From an uncultured Paracoccus sp. (GTDB lineage Bacteria > Pseudomonadota > Alphaproteobacteria > Rhodobacterales > Rhodobacteraceae), in contig NZ_CAMEFG010000005.1 of the NCBI RefSeq assembly GCF_945915435.1, positions 46,045-110,044 on the forward strand: a stretch of DNA of 64,000 nucleotides, read 5' to 3'. A model generated the notes under the pieces. The model had not been told where the DNA came from and did no database searches. It worked only from the letters and a program-made list of their open reading frames with translations. Below, one piece after another: positions 10,303 through 18,623 of this stretch (its first letter is position 1; each line of letters opens with the position of its first letter). Position numbers and translations under genes: made by a program.

Positions 10303-10892
10303 TCGACCAGCCCCTCCAGCAGGGACAGGCGCGTGGCGGCGAAGTCGTCGGGATGCGCCGTCAGGTCCCGCATCGCGCGGACGAAGAACTGGCGGTAGTC
10401 CCCGGCCAGTTCGCACCATGCCAGCAGCTTGACGCCCTGTGGCGGGTGGACCAGCGCCAGCGGCAGGACCTTGCGCTGGGTCACATTGTCCGAAAGGTCG
10501 GTATAGCCGAAGGCGACCGGCTGGCAGGCGCCGATCGCGCCGTGCAGCAGGGTCAGGTCCGGGGCCGCGGCATCGGGCAGGCCGCCGCCCTGCCAGTATT
10601 GGGCCGGGCGGACGTCCAGCGCGCGGTAAAGCCGATATAGCAGCGCGCCCTCGGGGTCGGTGACGGCCAGCCGTTCCGCGGCGGCCCGCGCCGCCTCGGC
10701 GGTCACGGGGTCGCCGCGATAGCCCGCCAGCGCCAGCCCGCGCAGGGCCGCGTCGCGCAGATCGGGGTCGATGGCCGGAACCGCCGCCCGCGCCCGCTGA
10801 CCGATCCCCAATGCTGCGGCACCCGCCGCCAGCCCCGCGCCAAGGGCGCGGCGGGTCAGTTTCGGATGCATCGGTTCCGTGCGCGGGCGCAT
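10287..10892 (-). CDS. Putative exported WYL-domain protein
   Basis: 201 aa from the ATG at 10892, which has GAGGA about 8 nt upstream; an internal ATG at 10871 is an alternative. Residues 12-36 look like a Tat or Sec signal: LTRRALGAG, a hydrophobic alanine/glycine stretch, then ARA before AVPA as a cleavage site. The C-terminal region (about 115-190) reads as a WYL domain: QPVAFGYTDLSD, the RKVLPLALVH strand, LLAWCELAGDYRQFFVRAM. WYL domains normally sit behind a DNA-binding domain and sense ligands or nucleic acid in the cytoplasm. Here there is no helix-turn-helix and the protein appears to be exported. Function unknown. Confidence 0.7.
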   Translation of the reverse strand: MRPRTEPMHPKLTRRALGAGLAAGAAALGIGQRARAAVPAIDPDLRDAALRGLALAGYRGDPVTAEAARAAAERLAVTDPEGALLYRLYRALDVRPAQYWQGGGLPDAAAPDLTLLHGAIGACQPVAFGYTDLSDNVTQRKVLPLALVHPPQGVKLLAWCELAGDYRQFFVRAMRDLTAHPDDFAATRLSLLEGLVEKEGA

Positions 10893-11022
10893 GGCGGTCG
10901 TCCTCGTGATCGCTGTGGAAAAGGCGCCTACCATTGCGCAAACGGGCGATTCGGTCCAGTGCCTTGGTTGAAACGACCTAGCGCGGCCTTTAAGTGAGGC
11001 GGAATTGAGACAGGAGCCCTTG

Positions 11023-12330
11023 ATGACCGACCTGACCCCGCGCGAGATCGTATCCGAACTGGATCGCTTCATCATCGGCCAGAAGGACGCCAAGCGTGCG
11101 GTTGCCGTCGCGCTGCGCAACCGCTGGCGGCGCAAGCAGCTTGGCGACGACCTGCGCGACGAGGTCTATCCCAAGAACATCCTGATGATCGGCCCCACCG
11201 GCGTCGGCAAGACCGAGATCAGCCGCCGTCTGGCCAAGCTGGCCCGCGCCCCCTTCCTCAAGGTCGAGGCGACGAAATTCACCGAGGTCGGCTATGTCGG
11301 GCGCGACGTCGAGCAGATCATCCGCGACCTGACCGACGCCGCCATCATCGAAACCCGCGAACGGATGCGCGAAGAGGTCAAGGCCCGCGCCCACAAGGCC
11401 GCCGAGGATCGCGTGGTTGCCGCGCTGGCCGGCGACAATGCGCGCGAGCAGACCCGCCAGATGTTTCGCGACAAGCTCAAGCGGGGCGAGTTGGACAGCA
11501 CCGTGATCGAGCTTGAACTGACCGACAATTCCAACCCGCTGGGCATGATGGAGATGCCCGGCCAGCCGGGGCAGCCGATGGGCGGGATGATGGACCTGTC
11601 GGGGCTGATGAAGGCCTTTGGCGGGCGTCGCGTGCGCCGCAAGGTCACCGTCGCCGAAAGCTACGACCTCTTGATCGCCGAAGAGGCCGACAAGCTGCTG
11701 GACGACGAGGTGATCAAGGCCGCCGCGCTGGAATCGGTGCAGGAAAACGGCATCGTCTTTATCGACGAGATCGACAAGGTCGCCGCCCGCACCGACGCGC
11801 GTGGCGGCGACGTCAGCCGCGAAGGGGTGCAGCGCGACCTGCTGCCGCTGATCGAGGGCACGACGGTTTCCACCAAATACGGTCCCGTCAGGACCGATCA
11901 CATCCTGTTCATCGCCAGCGGCGCGTTCCATATCGCCAAGCCCTCGGATCTTCTGCCAGAATTGCAGGGCCGCCTGCCGATCCGCGTCGAATTGCGCGCG
12001 CTGACCGAAGAGGACTTCATCCGCATCCTGACCGAAACCGACAATGCCCTGACCCGCCAATACACCGCCCTGATGGCGACCGAGGGCGTCGAGGTCGGCT
12101 TTAGCGACGACGGCATCGCCGCGCTGGCCCGGATCGCAGCCGAGGTGAACGGCTCGGTCGAGAATATCGGCGCGCGCCGCCTTTACACGGTGATCGAGCG
12201 GGTGTTCGAGGAACTGTCCTTCACCGCGCCCGACCGCTCGGGCGAAACGGTGCAGGTCGATGCGGCATTCGTCGAGAAGCACCTGGGCGACCTGACCCGC
12301 TCGACCGATCTTTCGCGCTATGTCCTCTAG
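11023..12330 (+). CDS. hslU: ATP-dependent protease ATPase subunit HslU
   Basis: 435 aa, the standard length. Start ATG at 11023 ([10 protein letters not shown]) with GGAG 7 nt upstream; an in-frame TTG at 11005 is less likely. AAA+ features: Walker [10 protein letters not shown] at 57-65, the pore segment around GYVGRDVE, I-domain insertion, Walker [10 protein letters not shown], and the C-terminal [17 protein letters not shown] tail that docks into HslV. It unfolds substrates and feeds them to HslV. It has its own upstream region because of the intervening antisense gene; a weak heat-shock-like match occurs near 10967-10991. Confidence 0.97.
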   Translation: MTDLTPREIVSELDRFIIGQKDAKRAVAVALRNRWRRKQLGDDLRDEVYPKNILMIGPTGVGKTEISRRLAKLARAPFLKVEATKFTEVGYVGRDVEQIIRDLTDAAIIETRERMREEVKARAHKAAEDRVVAALAGDNAREQTRQMFRDKLKRGELDSTVIELELTDNSNPLGMMEMPGQPGQPMGGMMDLSGLMKAFGGRRVRRKVTVAESYDLLIAEEADKLLDDEVIKAAALESVQENGIVFIDEIDKVAARTDARGGDVSREGVQRDLLPLIEGTTVSTKYGPVRTDHILFIASGAFHIAKPSDLLPELQGRLPIRVELRALTEEDFIRILTETDNALTRQYTALMATEGVEVGFSDDGIAALARIAAEVNGSVENIGARRLYTVIERVFEELSFTAPDRSGETVQVDAAFVEKHLGDLTRSTDLSRYVL

Positions 12331-12927
12331 TCAGCCACGGCGCAGATAGACGTAATAGGCGCCCTCGCCCCCGTGACGGCGATGGGCGGGGGTGGCTTGC
12401 AGCACGATCTGCGACAGCGGCACCATATGCAGCCAATGCGGCACGCTGTGGCGCAGCGCGCCGGGGCGGACGGGCAGGGGCGCATGTTCGTCACCCCGGC
12501 GTCCCTTGCCGGTGATGACCAGCACCAGCCGCAGCCCGCGCGCATGGGCGCCGAACAGGAAACTGGTCAGCGCGGGCTGGGCCACGGCCAGCGTCATGCC
12601 GTGCAGGTCGATCCGCGATTCGGGCCGCAGCTTGCCCTGCGTCATCTGGCGGTGGGTCTTGTGATCCATCCGCAGCGGCTGGACGGCCAGCTTCTGGGCG
12701 GGCGATGGGGCGGGATCGAATCCGCTCTGCGGTGCCCGCGCCGTTCCGGCGGCGGGAAAGGACGGCGCGGGCTGGCCGTTGGCCTGCAAGGCCCCGCGCG
12801 CGGGTTTCAGGGCGGGCGGCTCGGGCAGGGGTTGCCTGCGGACGGGATGCAGCGGCGAGACGGTCCGGGCCACTTGCGCCCAGAGATCCTTGTCCTCGGG
12901 CGTCAGATTTCCCCGCCTTCGGGCCAT
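12331..12927 (-). CDS. Smr-domain protein
   Basis: 198 aa. The N-terminal half is a proline/alanine-rich linker. The C-terminal Smr domain has the signature RIDLHGMTLAVAQ, then LVLVITGKGRRGDE and the GEGAYYVYLRR ending. Smr domains resemble the MutS2 C terminus and act as nicking or RNA-cleaving endonucleases; some rescue collided ribosomes. The stop codon abuts the hslU stop (convergent). Its start is only 3 bp from the end of the upstream Tim44-like gene, so the two are co-transcribed. Confidence 0.88.
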   Translation of the reverse strand: MARRRGNLTPEDKDLWAQVARTVSPLHPVRRQPLPEPPALKPARGALQANGQPAPSFPAAGTARAPQSGFDPAPSPAQKLAVQPLRMDHKTHRQMTQGKLRPESRIDLHGMTLAVAQPALTSFLFGAHARGLRLVLVITGKGRRGDEHAPLPVRPGALRHSVPHWLHMVPLSQIVLQATPAHRRHGGEGAYYVYLRRG

Positions 12928-12930
12928 CGC

Positions 12931-13587
12931 TCAGGCCGTGGCGACAAGCCGCCAGTTCGGATCGTCCTGACCCATCTGGCGCGCGAAGGTCCAGGTATCG
13001 CGCTGCTTGCGGGCGGTCTTGGGGTCGCCCTCGACGATTTCGCCCTGCGCATCGCGGACGGCCAGCGTGAATTCGCCGACGAAGCGGACGGTGATCTCGG
13101 CCAGCCCGGTTTCATCGTCGAAGCTGGCCCCGGCCAGCGCGGTTTCGCGGGTGCCGATATAATCGGCCTCGGTCGCCAGCCCGCGTTCGTTGCGGCTTGC
13201 GATCACCTGATCGAAAGCCTGCGCGACCTCGGGGGCCAGAAAATCGCGGATCTCGGATATGTCGCCGCGCTCAAAGCCCATCAGGATCATCTCATAGGCG
13301 GATTTCGCGCCCTGGAGGAAGGGCGTGACCTCGAAGTCCGGCTCGACCCGCTTCATGGCGTGCAGCGCGTCCGAGGTGGGGCTGCCCGGCTCGGCATGGT
13401 CGGCGATGTCGTTCTCGGCGGGATCGGGGCGCAGATCGACCACCTCGCCCGTGGTTGGGCCGACCCGTTCGGCGGGGGTCTGGGTCGGCTCGAACCCGTC
13501 GCGCGTTCCCAGCACGTTGCGAAGCCGAACGATCAGGAACACGGCGACCGCGGCCAGCACAAGCAGTTGAAGCAGGGAATTGGACAT
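12931..13587 (-). CDS. Tim44/TimA-like membrane-anchored protein
   Basis: 218 aa. A single N-terminal membrane segment (LLQLLVLAAVAVFLIVRL) is followed by a variable linker and a Tim44-like domain: FLQGAKSAYEMILMGFERGD, the DFLAPEVAQAFDQVI helix, and a beta-rich end DTWTFARQMGQDDPNWRLVATA. Bacterial TimA homologues are inner-membrane proteins of uncertain role, related to the mitochondrial import motor protein Tim44. It lies directly upstream of smr and divergent from fxsA-secB, which is suggestive of an envelope or translocation role. Confidence 0.85.
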   Translation of the reverse strand: MSNSLLQLLVLAAVAVFLIVRLRNVLGTRDGFEPTQTPAERVGPTTGEVVDLRPDPAENDIADHAEPGSPTSDALHAMKRVEPDFEVTPFLQGAKSAYEMILMGFERGDISEIRDFLAPEVAQAFDQVIASRNERGLATEADYIGTRETALAGASFDDETGLAEITVRFVGEFTLAVRDAQGEIVEGDPKTARKQRDTWTFARQMGQDDPNWRLVATA

Positions 13588-13696
13588 CAGAGACCCGTGG
13601 TGAGAGTTGTTTGATCAGCGTGCCCCCTTATGTAGGGTGCTGACAGGGGCGAGTCCAGTTTCGCCCCGCCGCCAACTCGTCCAAGGGGACCCCCAG

Positions 13697-14200
13697 ATGC
13701 GCTTTTTATGGATATTCCTGCTGCTGCCGATCATCGAAATCGCGCTGTTCGTCGTCGTGGGCGGCGAAATCGGCGTCTGGGCGGTGCTGGGGCTGGTCGT
13801 CCTGGCGGCTTTCGCGGGGGTGGCGCTGATCCGCTGGCAGGGGATGCAGGCGGCGCTGGACTTGCAGCAATCGCTGGACCAGCTACGCGATCCGGCGCGC
13901 CCGATGGCGCATCGCACTTTGCTGGCGCTGGCCGGTATCCTGCTGATCGTGCCGGGTTTTTTCACCGATGCGCTGGCGCTTTTGCTGCTGCTTCCGCCCG
14001 TGCGCAACCTGATCCTGCGCCGGGTTGCCGCCCGCGCCAGGGGGGTGCGGGTCAGCTATGGTTTTCCGCATGAACGCGACGCGGGCGTGATAGATGGCGA
14101 ATATGTGATCCAGGACGACCCCTATCTGCCGCCGGAAACGGGCGCGCGGGGGCAGGATGACGATGGACGGCCCGGAAATTCGGGCTGGACGCGCCATTGA
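13697..14200 (+). CDS. fxsA: FxsA family membrane protein
   Basis: 167 aa, start ATG at 13697. There are hydrophobic segments at about 5-25 (FLLLPIIEIALFVVVGGEIG), 27-45 and 75-105 (LLALAGILLIVPGFFTDALALLLLLPPVRN), with the family hallmark PGFFTDALA. FxsA was first described through its effect on phage T7 exclusion in E. coli; its molecular role is unclear. The hydrophilic tail is acidic and probably cytoplasmic. It lies 51 bp upstream of secB. Confidence 0.9.
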   Translation: MRFLWIFLLLPIIEIALFVVVGGEIGVWAVLGLVVLAAFAGVALIRWQGMQAALDLQQSLDQLRDPARPMAHRTLLALAGILLIVPGFFTDALALLLLLPPVRNLILRRVAARARGVRVSYGFPHERDAGVIDGEYVIQDDPYLPPETGARGQDDDGRPGNSGWTRH

Positions 14201-14251
14201 GGGGCGGGTCTTGCGGTGCTAGAACCACCGCAAATCCAAGGAGGATGACAG

Positions 14252-14776
14252 ATGACCGAAGAAACCAATGGCCAGGCGGCCGCCCCCGCGCAGCCCGAGG
14301 CCAAGCAGCCCCAGCCTGTCCGCATGCAGATCCTGACCCAATATATCCGCGATCTTTCCTTTGAAAACGCGGTCGCGCAAAAGGGCCTGCCTGGTGGCGA
14401 GGTCAAGCCCGAGATCAACGTGCAGGTCAGCCTGGACGCGCGCAAGCGCCAGAACGACCACCAGTATGAAATCATCATGAAGTTCCGCGTGAACTCGGTC
14501 AATTCCGCCGACAAGACGCCGCTTTTCATCTGCGAGCTGGATTATGGCGGGGTCTTCCATGTCGAAGGCGTCGAGGAACAGCAGCTGCATCCCTTCCTGC
14601 TGATCGAATGCCCCCGGATGCTGTTTCCCTTCGTGCGCCGCATCATCTCGGACGTGACGCGGGACGGGGGCTTTCCGCCCTTCAACATGGATCCGGTCGA
14701 TTTCGTGGCGCTGTATCGTCAGGAACTGGCCCGCCGCGCGCAGGCCGAGAAACCGGCCGAGCAGCAGCTTTCCTGA
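14252..14776 (+). CDS. secB: Protein-export chaperone SecB
   Basis: 174 aa. Family segments: ILTQYIRDLSFENA, INVQVSLDARKR, FICELDYGGVF, LIECPRMLFPFVRRIISDVTRDGGFPP and NMDPVDFVALYR. SecB is the cytosolic tetrameric chaperone that keeps preproteins unfolded and hands them to SecA. The proline/glutamine-rich N-terminal extension is common in alphaproteobacteria. GGAGG precedes the start. Confidence 0.97.
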   Translation: MTEETNGQAAAPAQPEAKQPQPVRMQILTQYIRDLSFENAVAQKGLPGGEVKPEINVQVSLDARKRQNDHQYEIIMKFRVNSVNSADKTPLFICELDYGGVFHVEGVEEQQLHPFLLIECPRMLFPFVRRIISDVTRDGGFPPFNMDPVDFVALYRQELARRAQAEKPAEQQLS

Positions 14777-14862
14777 TCTGCGGCCCCTTCAGCCGTTTTC
14801 CGGGCCGCACTGTGATGGTGCGGCCTTTTCGCTTTTCCACCGCCAGAACGAACGGAACGATC

Positions 14863-15474
14863 ATGGCCGACCCCGCAAAGCGCGCCTGGCAACGGATGCT
14901 GTCGGGACGCAGGCTGGACCTGCTGAACCCCACCCCCGTCGATATCGAGGTCCAGGACATCGCCCACGGCCTGTCCTTCGTGGCGCGCTGGAACGGACAG
15001 ACGCGCGGGGACTGGGCCTATACGGTCGCCGAACACTCGATCCTGGTCGAGCGGATATTTACCGATATTACCCTGGACCCGGATCCGCGCTGGCGGCTGG
15101 CGGCACTTTTGCACGATGCGCCCGAATATGTGATCGGAGACATGATTTCCCCGGTCAAGTCCGCATTGGGCCGCGAATACGGGGAAATGGACCAGCGCAT
15201 CTCCGCCGCCGTTCACCGCCGTTTCGGATTGCCGGTCCAGATACCGGCGCCTGTGAAACGGGACATCAAGTCCGCCGACCGCATTTCCGCCTGGATCGAG
15301 GCCGTCCATATCGCCGGCTTTACCCGGCCCGAGGCAAACAGGCTGTTCCGGCTGCCCAAAAGTGCGGATGCGGAGGGCTATTCCATCCGCCTCAGGCCGC
15401 CGCTGGAAACGCGGCAGGCATTCCTGCAGCGATTCGAACTGATCGTTTCGCTGATGGATGGGAATGGGGCATAA
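14863..15474 (+). CDS. HD-domain phosphohydrolase (YfbR-like)
   Basis: 203 aa from ATG 14863. The metal-binding HD signature is present as AEHSILVERIF, AALLHDAPEYVIGD and a later KSADRISAWIEAVH. The order H...HD...D and the length resemble YfbR/YedJ-type nucleotidases and unannotated HD hydrolases next to secB in relatives. The substrate cannot be told from the sequence. It is convergent with hvrA and followed by a perfect 14-bp hairpin. Confidence 0.82.
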   Translation: MADPAKRAWQRMLSGRRLDLLNPTPVDIEVQDIAHGLSFVARWNGQTRGDWAYTVAEHSILVERIFTDITLDPDPRWRLAALLHDAPEYVIGDMISPVKSALGREYGEMDQRISAAVHRRFGLPVQIPAPVKRDIKSADRISAWIEAVHIAGFTRPEANRLFRLPKSADAEGYSIRLRPPLETRQAFLQRFELIVSLMDGNGA

Positions 15475-15488
15475 TGGCCCCGAGGGTT

Positions 15489-15521
15489 CCATTCGCATCC
15501 GCGACAGGCGGATGCGAATGG
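15489..15521. terminator. Perfect 14-bp hairpin between convergent genes
   Basis: The arms 15489-15502 and 15508-15521 are perfectly complementary with a 5-nt loop (GACAG). It lies between the HD-hydrolase stop and the hvrA stop. There is no U-tract on either strand, so it may act as a 3'-end stabiliser or rho-assisted terminator rather than a canonical intrinsic terminator. Confidence 0.55.
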
Positions 15522-15532
15522 AGAGAGGGAAA

Positions 15533-15841
15533 TCAGATCGAAAGGTCTTCGATCGGCTTGCCCGATTCCAGGTATTCCTGAATCCAGCGCGGCTTGCGTC
15601 CGCGCCCGCTCCAGGTCTGGCTGGGATCGGCGGGGTTTGCGTATTTCGCCGCAATGCGCGAACGTGCGGGTTTGGCACCGGTCAGTTCGGCCAGGTTGAA
15701 ACCATGTTCACGCGCAGCCAGTTCGACGGCGGCCAGCGCCTCTTTCCGGCGGCGCTCTTCATAGGACGAAATCGCCTTTTCGACTTTATTGCGAAGATCG
15801 CGGAGTTCGGCGAGCGACAGGGTTTCCAGGTTAATCGACAT
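15533..15841 (-). CDS. hvrA: H-NS family nucleoid regulator HvrA
   Basis: 102 aa. The N-terminal dimerisation helix (LAELRDLRNKVEKAISSYEERRRKEA) is followed by the C-terminal H-NS DNA-binding core with YANPADPSQTWSGRGRKPRW. HvrA in Rhodobacter is a small H-NS-like protein affecting photosynthesis and nitrogen-fixation genes, encoded with regA and senC. The same order is found here. A CGTGAA-N6-TTCACG palindrome lies in its leader. Confidence 0.9.
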   Translation of the reverse strand: MSINLETLSLAELRDLRNKVEKAISSYEERRRKEALAAVELAAREHGFNLAELTGAKPARSRIAAKYANPADPSQTWSGRGRKPRWIQEYLESGKPIEDLSI

Positions 15842-15870
15842 TTATGGGTTTCCTGCAAATGAGGTTTACG

Positions 15871-15888
15871 CGTGAAAGATAATTCACG
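15871..15888. promoter_or_regulatory. Palindromic operator candidate upstream of hvrA
   Basis: CGTGAA (15871-15876), 6-bp spacer, TTCACG (15883-15888), about 30-47 bp upstream of the hvrA start and in an unusually AT-rich stretch. The inverted repeat is seen directly; the binding protein is unknown. Confidence 0.45.
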
Positions 15889-15914
15889 TTAATCGGAATT
15901 TGCAAGATGAGGAT

Positions 15915-16460
15915 TTAACGCGGACTTCTTTTGGCCAGAATCCGCTGCAATGTCCGGCGGTGCATATGCAGCCTGCGGGCGGTTTCGCTGACATTGCGAT
16001 CACATTGTTCGAATACGCGCTGGATATGTTCCCAGCGAACGCGGTCCGCCGACATCGGCGCCTCGGGGGCGGGTGGCAGGGTTTCATCATGGGGCAAAAG
16101 CGCGCGCATCACATCGTCGGCGTCGGCGGGTTTGGAAAGGTAATCCGTCGCCCCCATCTTTACCGCCGCGACCGCCGTTGCAATTGCGCCATATCCGGTC
16201 AGCACGACGATGCGAGCATCCTCGCGCCGGGCGCGCAGGGCATCCACGACGTCCAGCCCGTTGCCGTCCTCAAGCCGCAGGTCCACCACCGCATAGGCCG
16301 GGGCGCGCCTTTCCACCTCGGCCCTGGCCTGGGCCACCGAAACCGCGCGGATTACCGCAAACCCCCGCTTTTCCATTGCCCGGGCAAGCCGGTTCAGAAA
16401 GATCTCGTCGTCATCGACGAGAAGAAGGCTGGGATCGGCGCCGATTTCGGATTGCGACAC
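15915..16460 (-). CDS. regA: Redox response regulator RegA/PrrA/ActR
   Basis: 181 aa, choosing the GTG at 16460 (SQSEIGADPSLLLVDDDE) because AAGGAAAG lies just upstream; an upstream ATG at 16511 would add 17 residues. The receiver has the DDD acidic pocket and phosphoacceptor Asp60 in VVDLRLEDGNGLDVV, followed by ARIVVLTGYGAIATAVAAVKMGATDYLSKPAD. The C-terminal Fis-type helix-turn-helix ends in NVSETARRLHMHRRTLQRILAKRSPR, almost invariant in RegA orthologues. It is the global regulator of respiratory, photosynthetic, nitrogen and carbon metabolism genes. Confidence 0.96.
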   Translation of the reverse strand: MSQSEIGADPSLLLVDDDEIFLNRLARAMEKRGFAVIRAVSVAQARAEVERRAPAYAVVDLRLEDGNGLDVVDALRARREDARIVVLTGYGAIATAVAAVKMGATDYLSKPADADDVMRALLPHDETLPPAPEAPMSADRVRWEHIQRVFEQCDRNVSETARRLHMHRRTLQRILAKRSPR

Positions 16461-16549
16461 GGGGGCTTTCCTTCTTTTTCCAAGCTGGTCCGAATGTAGG
16501 TAGAAACGCATCCAGCGTCAATTTGCCCATGTGTCGATTTGCCTATATC

Positions 16550-17182
16550 TCAGCCCGAAGCGTTGACGAAACAGGCGACCTGTTCGGCCATTTCCTGCGG
16601 TTCGGTATCGCGGCTGAAGAATTCGACGGTCTGCGTGCCCGGCATGACCAGATAGGTCTGGGTCATGTGATCGACCAGGTAATAATCGGGATCGTCCTGG
16701 TCGTTGACCCGGTAGATCGTGCGCCAGGATTTCGCGACATCGGCGATTTCTTCCCGCGTTCCCGTCAGTCCGATCATGCGCGGGTGAAACATCTCGGCGA
16801 AATCGGCAAGCACCTCGGGCGTATCGCGGGCGGGATCGACGCTGACCATGACGGGGGTGACCTCGATCCCGTCTTCCTCAAGCAGATCGACGGCCTCGGC
16901 ATTGCGCGCGGCATCCAGCGGGCAGACGTCGGGGCAATAGGTATAGCCGAAATAAAGCAGGGACGGCTTGTCGAAGACCTGCCGGTCGGTCACCCGTTCC
17001 CCGCGCTGGTCCGTCAGGGTGAAAGGCCCGCCGAAAGCGTCCATGCCGCCCGCGACCACCGACCGCTGGCATTGCGCGTAATCATTGGCCGCATTGCCGC
17101 GCGTCAGCCACCATCCGCCCCCGATCAGGACGATGGCCGCAATTCCCGCCGATATCGCCAGGACTTTGTTGTCCGCCTTCAT
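16550..17182 (-). CDS. senC: SCO1/SenC copper chaperone
   Basis: 210 aa from the ATG at 17182 (MKADNKV). An N-terminal membrane anchor (about 7-26) is followed by a thioredoxin-fold domain with copper ligands Cys83 and Cys87 in FGYTYCPDVCPLD and a distal His in VDHMTQTYLVMPG. SenC/PrrC delivers copper to the CuA site of cytochrome c oxidase and can influence RegB signalling. It is divergent from regB, with 89 bp between the two starts. Confidence 0.95.
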   Translation of the reverse strand: MKADNKVLAISAGIAAIVLIGGGWWLTRGNAANDYAQCQRSVVAGGMDAFGGPFTLTDQRGERVTDRQVFDKPSLLYFGYTYCPDVCPLDAARNAEAVDLLEEDGIEVTPVMVSVDPARDTPEVLADFAEMFHPRMIGLTGTREEIADVAKSWRTIYRVNDQDDPDYYLVDHMTQTYLVMPGTQTVEFFSRDTEPQEMAEQVACFVNASG

Positions 17183-17205
17183 CGCATCACTCCGTTTCCT
17201 TGCAA

Positions 17206-17220
17206 GGGCGTTGAACGCCC
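17206..17220. promoter_or_regulatory. 15-bp palindrome in senC-regB intergenic region
   Basis: GGGCGTTGAACGCCC has perfect 7-bp arms around a central G. It overlaps the candidate -35 box of regB (TTGAAC at 17211) and sits about 25 bp before the senC start, so one protein bound here could affect both directions. It does not match the published RegA motif (GCGGC-N5-GTCGC). Confidence 0.45.
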
Positions 17221-17239
17221 GCCCTGTCCTTATTATCAA
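17211..17239 (+). promoter_or_regulatory. Candidate sigma-70 promoter of regB
   Basis: TTGAAC (17211-17216), 17-bp spacer, TATCAA (17234-17239), ending 32 bp upstream of the regB ATG. Four of six bases match the consensus in each box. Confidence 0.4.
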
Positions 17240-17271
17240 GATCCAGCCCCGATTGGCAGAGGAGACCCGCA

Positions 17272-18612
17272 ATGGCCATAGGCATCGTCAACCGCAGGAT
17301 CACGATGCTGCCCGGCCAGCCCGCGCCCGAGCCGATCCGGTTGCAGACGCTGGTGATGCTGCGCTGGGTGGCCGTGGCGGGCCAGCTTGTCGCGGTGATG
17401 GCGGCGGTGCTGATGGGCGTCGTGCTGCCGCTGGTGCCCGTGCTGGCGCTGATCGGGCTTGGCGCGGGGCTGAACCTGTTTCTGTCGCTGCGCCCGGTGC
17501 CGCGGATCTCGGACCGGGTGGCGGCGTTGCAGCTTGGATTCGACCTGTGGCAGATCTCGGCCCTGCTGGCGCTGACGGGGGGGATGACCAACCCTTTCGC
17601 GCTGCTGGTGATGGTGCCGGTGACGATCGCGGCGACCTCGCTTCCGACGCGGCATATGGTCGCGCTTGGTGGCGCGGCGCTGGTCATGGTGACCTTGGGC
17701 AGCCTTGTCGCGGCGCCGCTTGCCTTCGAATCGGGCGCCCAGCTCGTGCTGGACCGGCGCTTTCAGTTCGGCCATTGGGTGGCCATCGTGATCGGGGTCG
17801 TCTTTCTGGCGATCTATGCGCATCGCGTCGCGGCGGACCTGGTCGCGACCTCGGACGCGCTGTTTGCCGCGCGCATGGCGCTGGAGCGTGAACAGAAGCT
17901 GCAACACCTGGGCGGGGTCATCGCCGCCGCCGCGCATGAGATGGGCAGCCCGCTGGCCACCATCAAGCTGATCAGCGCCGAACTGGCGGATGAGCTGGAC
18001 AGCCTTCCGGTCGAGCGTCCCGACCTGGCCGAGGACCTTGCGACCCTGCGCCAGTCGGTGGACCGCTGCACGGATATCCTGCGCTCGATGGGCAGGGCGG
18101 GCAAGGACGACCTGATGATCCGCACCGCCTTGCTGGACGACCTGCTTTATGAAGCCGCCGAGCCGCATATGAACCGCGGCATCGACATCGCCATCGCGGT
18201 CGAGGGGCAGGGCGATCACGTCCACCGCGATGCCGCGATCATGCACGGCTTGCGCAACCTGGTGCAGAACGCCGTCGATTTCGCCCAGACCCGCGTCGAT
18301 GTGCGCGCCGAATGGACCGCGCAGCAGTTGCGCCTGCGGATTTCGGACGACGGGCCGGGCTATCCGCCCTCGCTGCTGCCAAGGCTGGGCCAACCCTTCC
18401 TGACGACCCGCCCCCGGTCCGAGGACGGGCGCGGCTACGAGGGCATGGGCCTGGGGCTTTTCATCGCCAAGGCGCTGCTGGAACGGTCGGGCGCGCGGAT
18501 CGGCTTTTCCAATGCGGACAAGGGCGCGCTGGTCAGCGTGACCTGGCCGCGGGCGCTGATCGAGGCCGATTCCCGCAAGCCCCTGGGCGAAAATCCCGAG
18601 ATCCGGGGCTGA
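17272..18612 (+). CDS. regB: Redox-sensing histidine kinase RegB/PrrB/ActS
   Basis: 446 aa. Six hydrophobic segments in residues 30-185 form the membrane sensor, including the quinone-binding heptapeptide GGMTNPF at 103-109. The dimerisation/H-box is AAAAHEMGSPLATIK with His222, followed by redox-active Cys266 in SVDRCTDILRSMGRAGKDD, equivalent to Cys265 of Rhodobacter RegB. ATP-binding motifs are NLVQNAVDFA, ISDDGPGYP and GMGLGLFIAK. It phosphorylates RegA according to the ubiquinone redox state. The divergent pairing with senC-regA-hvrA matches Rhodobacter. Confidence 0.97.
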   Translation: MAIGIVNRRITMLPGQPAPEPIRLQTLVMLRWVAVAGQLVAVMAAVLMGVVLPLVPVLALIGLGAGLNLFLSLRPVPRISDRVAALQLGFDLWQISALLALTGGMTNPFALLVMVPVTIAATSLPTRHMVALGGAALVMVTLGSLVAAPLAFESGAQLVLDRRFQFGHWVAIVIGVVFLAIYAHRVAADLVATSDALFAARMALEREQKLQHLGGVIAAAAHEMGSPLATIKLISAELADELDSLPVERPDLAEDLATLRQSVDRCTDILRSMGRAGKDDLMIRTALLDDLLYEAAEPHMNRGIDIAIAVEGQGDHVHRDAAIMHGLRNLVQNAVDFAQTRVDVRAEWTAQQLRLRISDDGPGYPPSLLPRLGQPFLTTRPRSEDGRGYEGMGLGLFIAKALLERSGARIGFSNADKGALVSVTWPRALIEADSRKPLGENPEIRG

Positions 18613-18623
18613 TTGCAGACATA

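Noticed and set aside
10967..10991. Heat-shock promoter before hslU (GTTGAA...GCCTTTAA)
   Set aside because: The -10 part departs from the CCCCAT or CCTATAT consensus, so it is only mentioned under hslU and not called as a feature.
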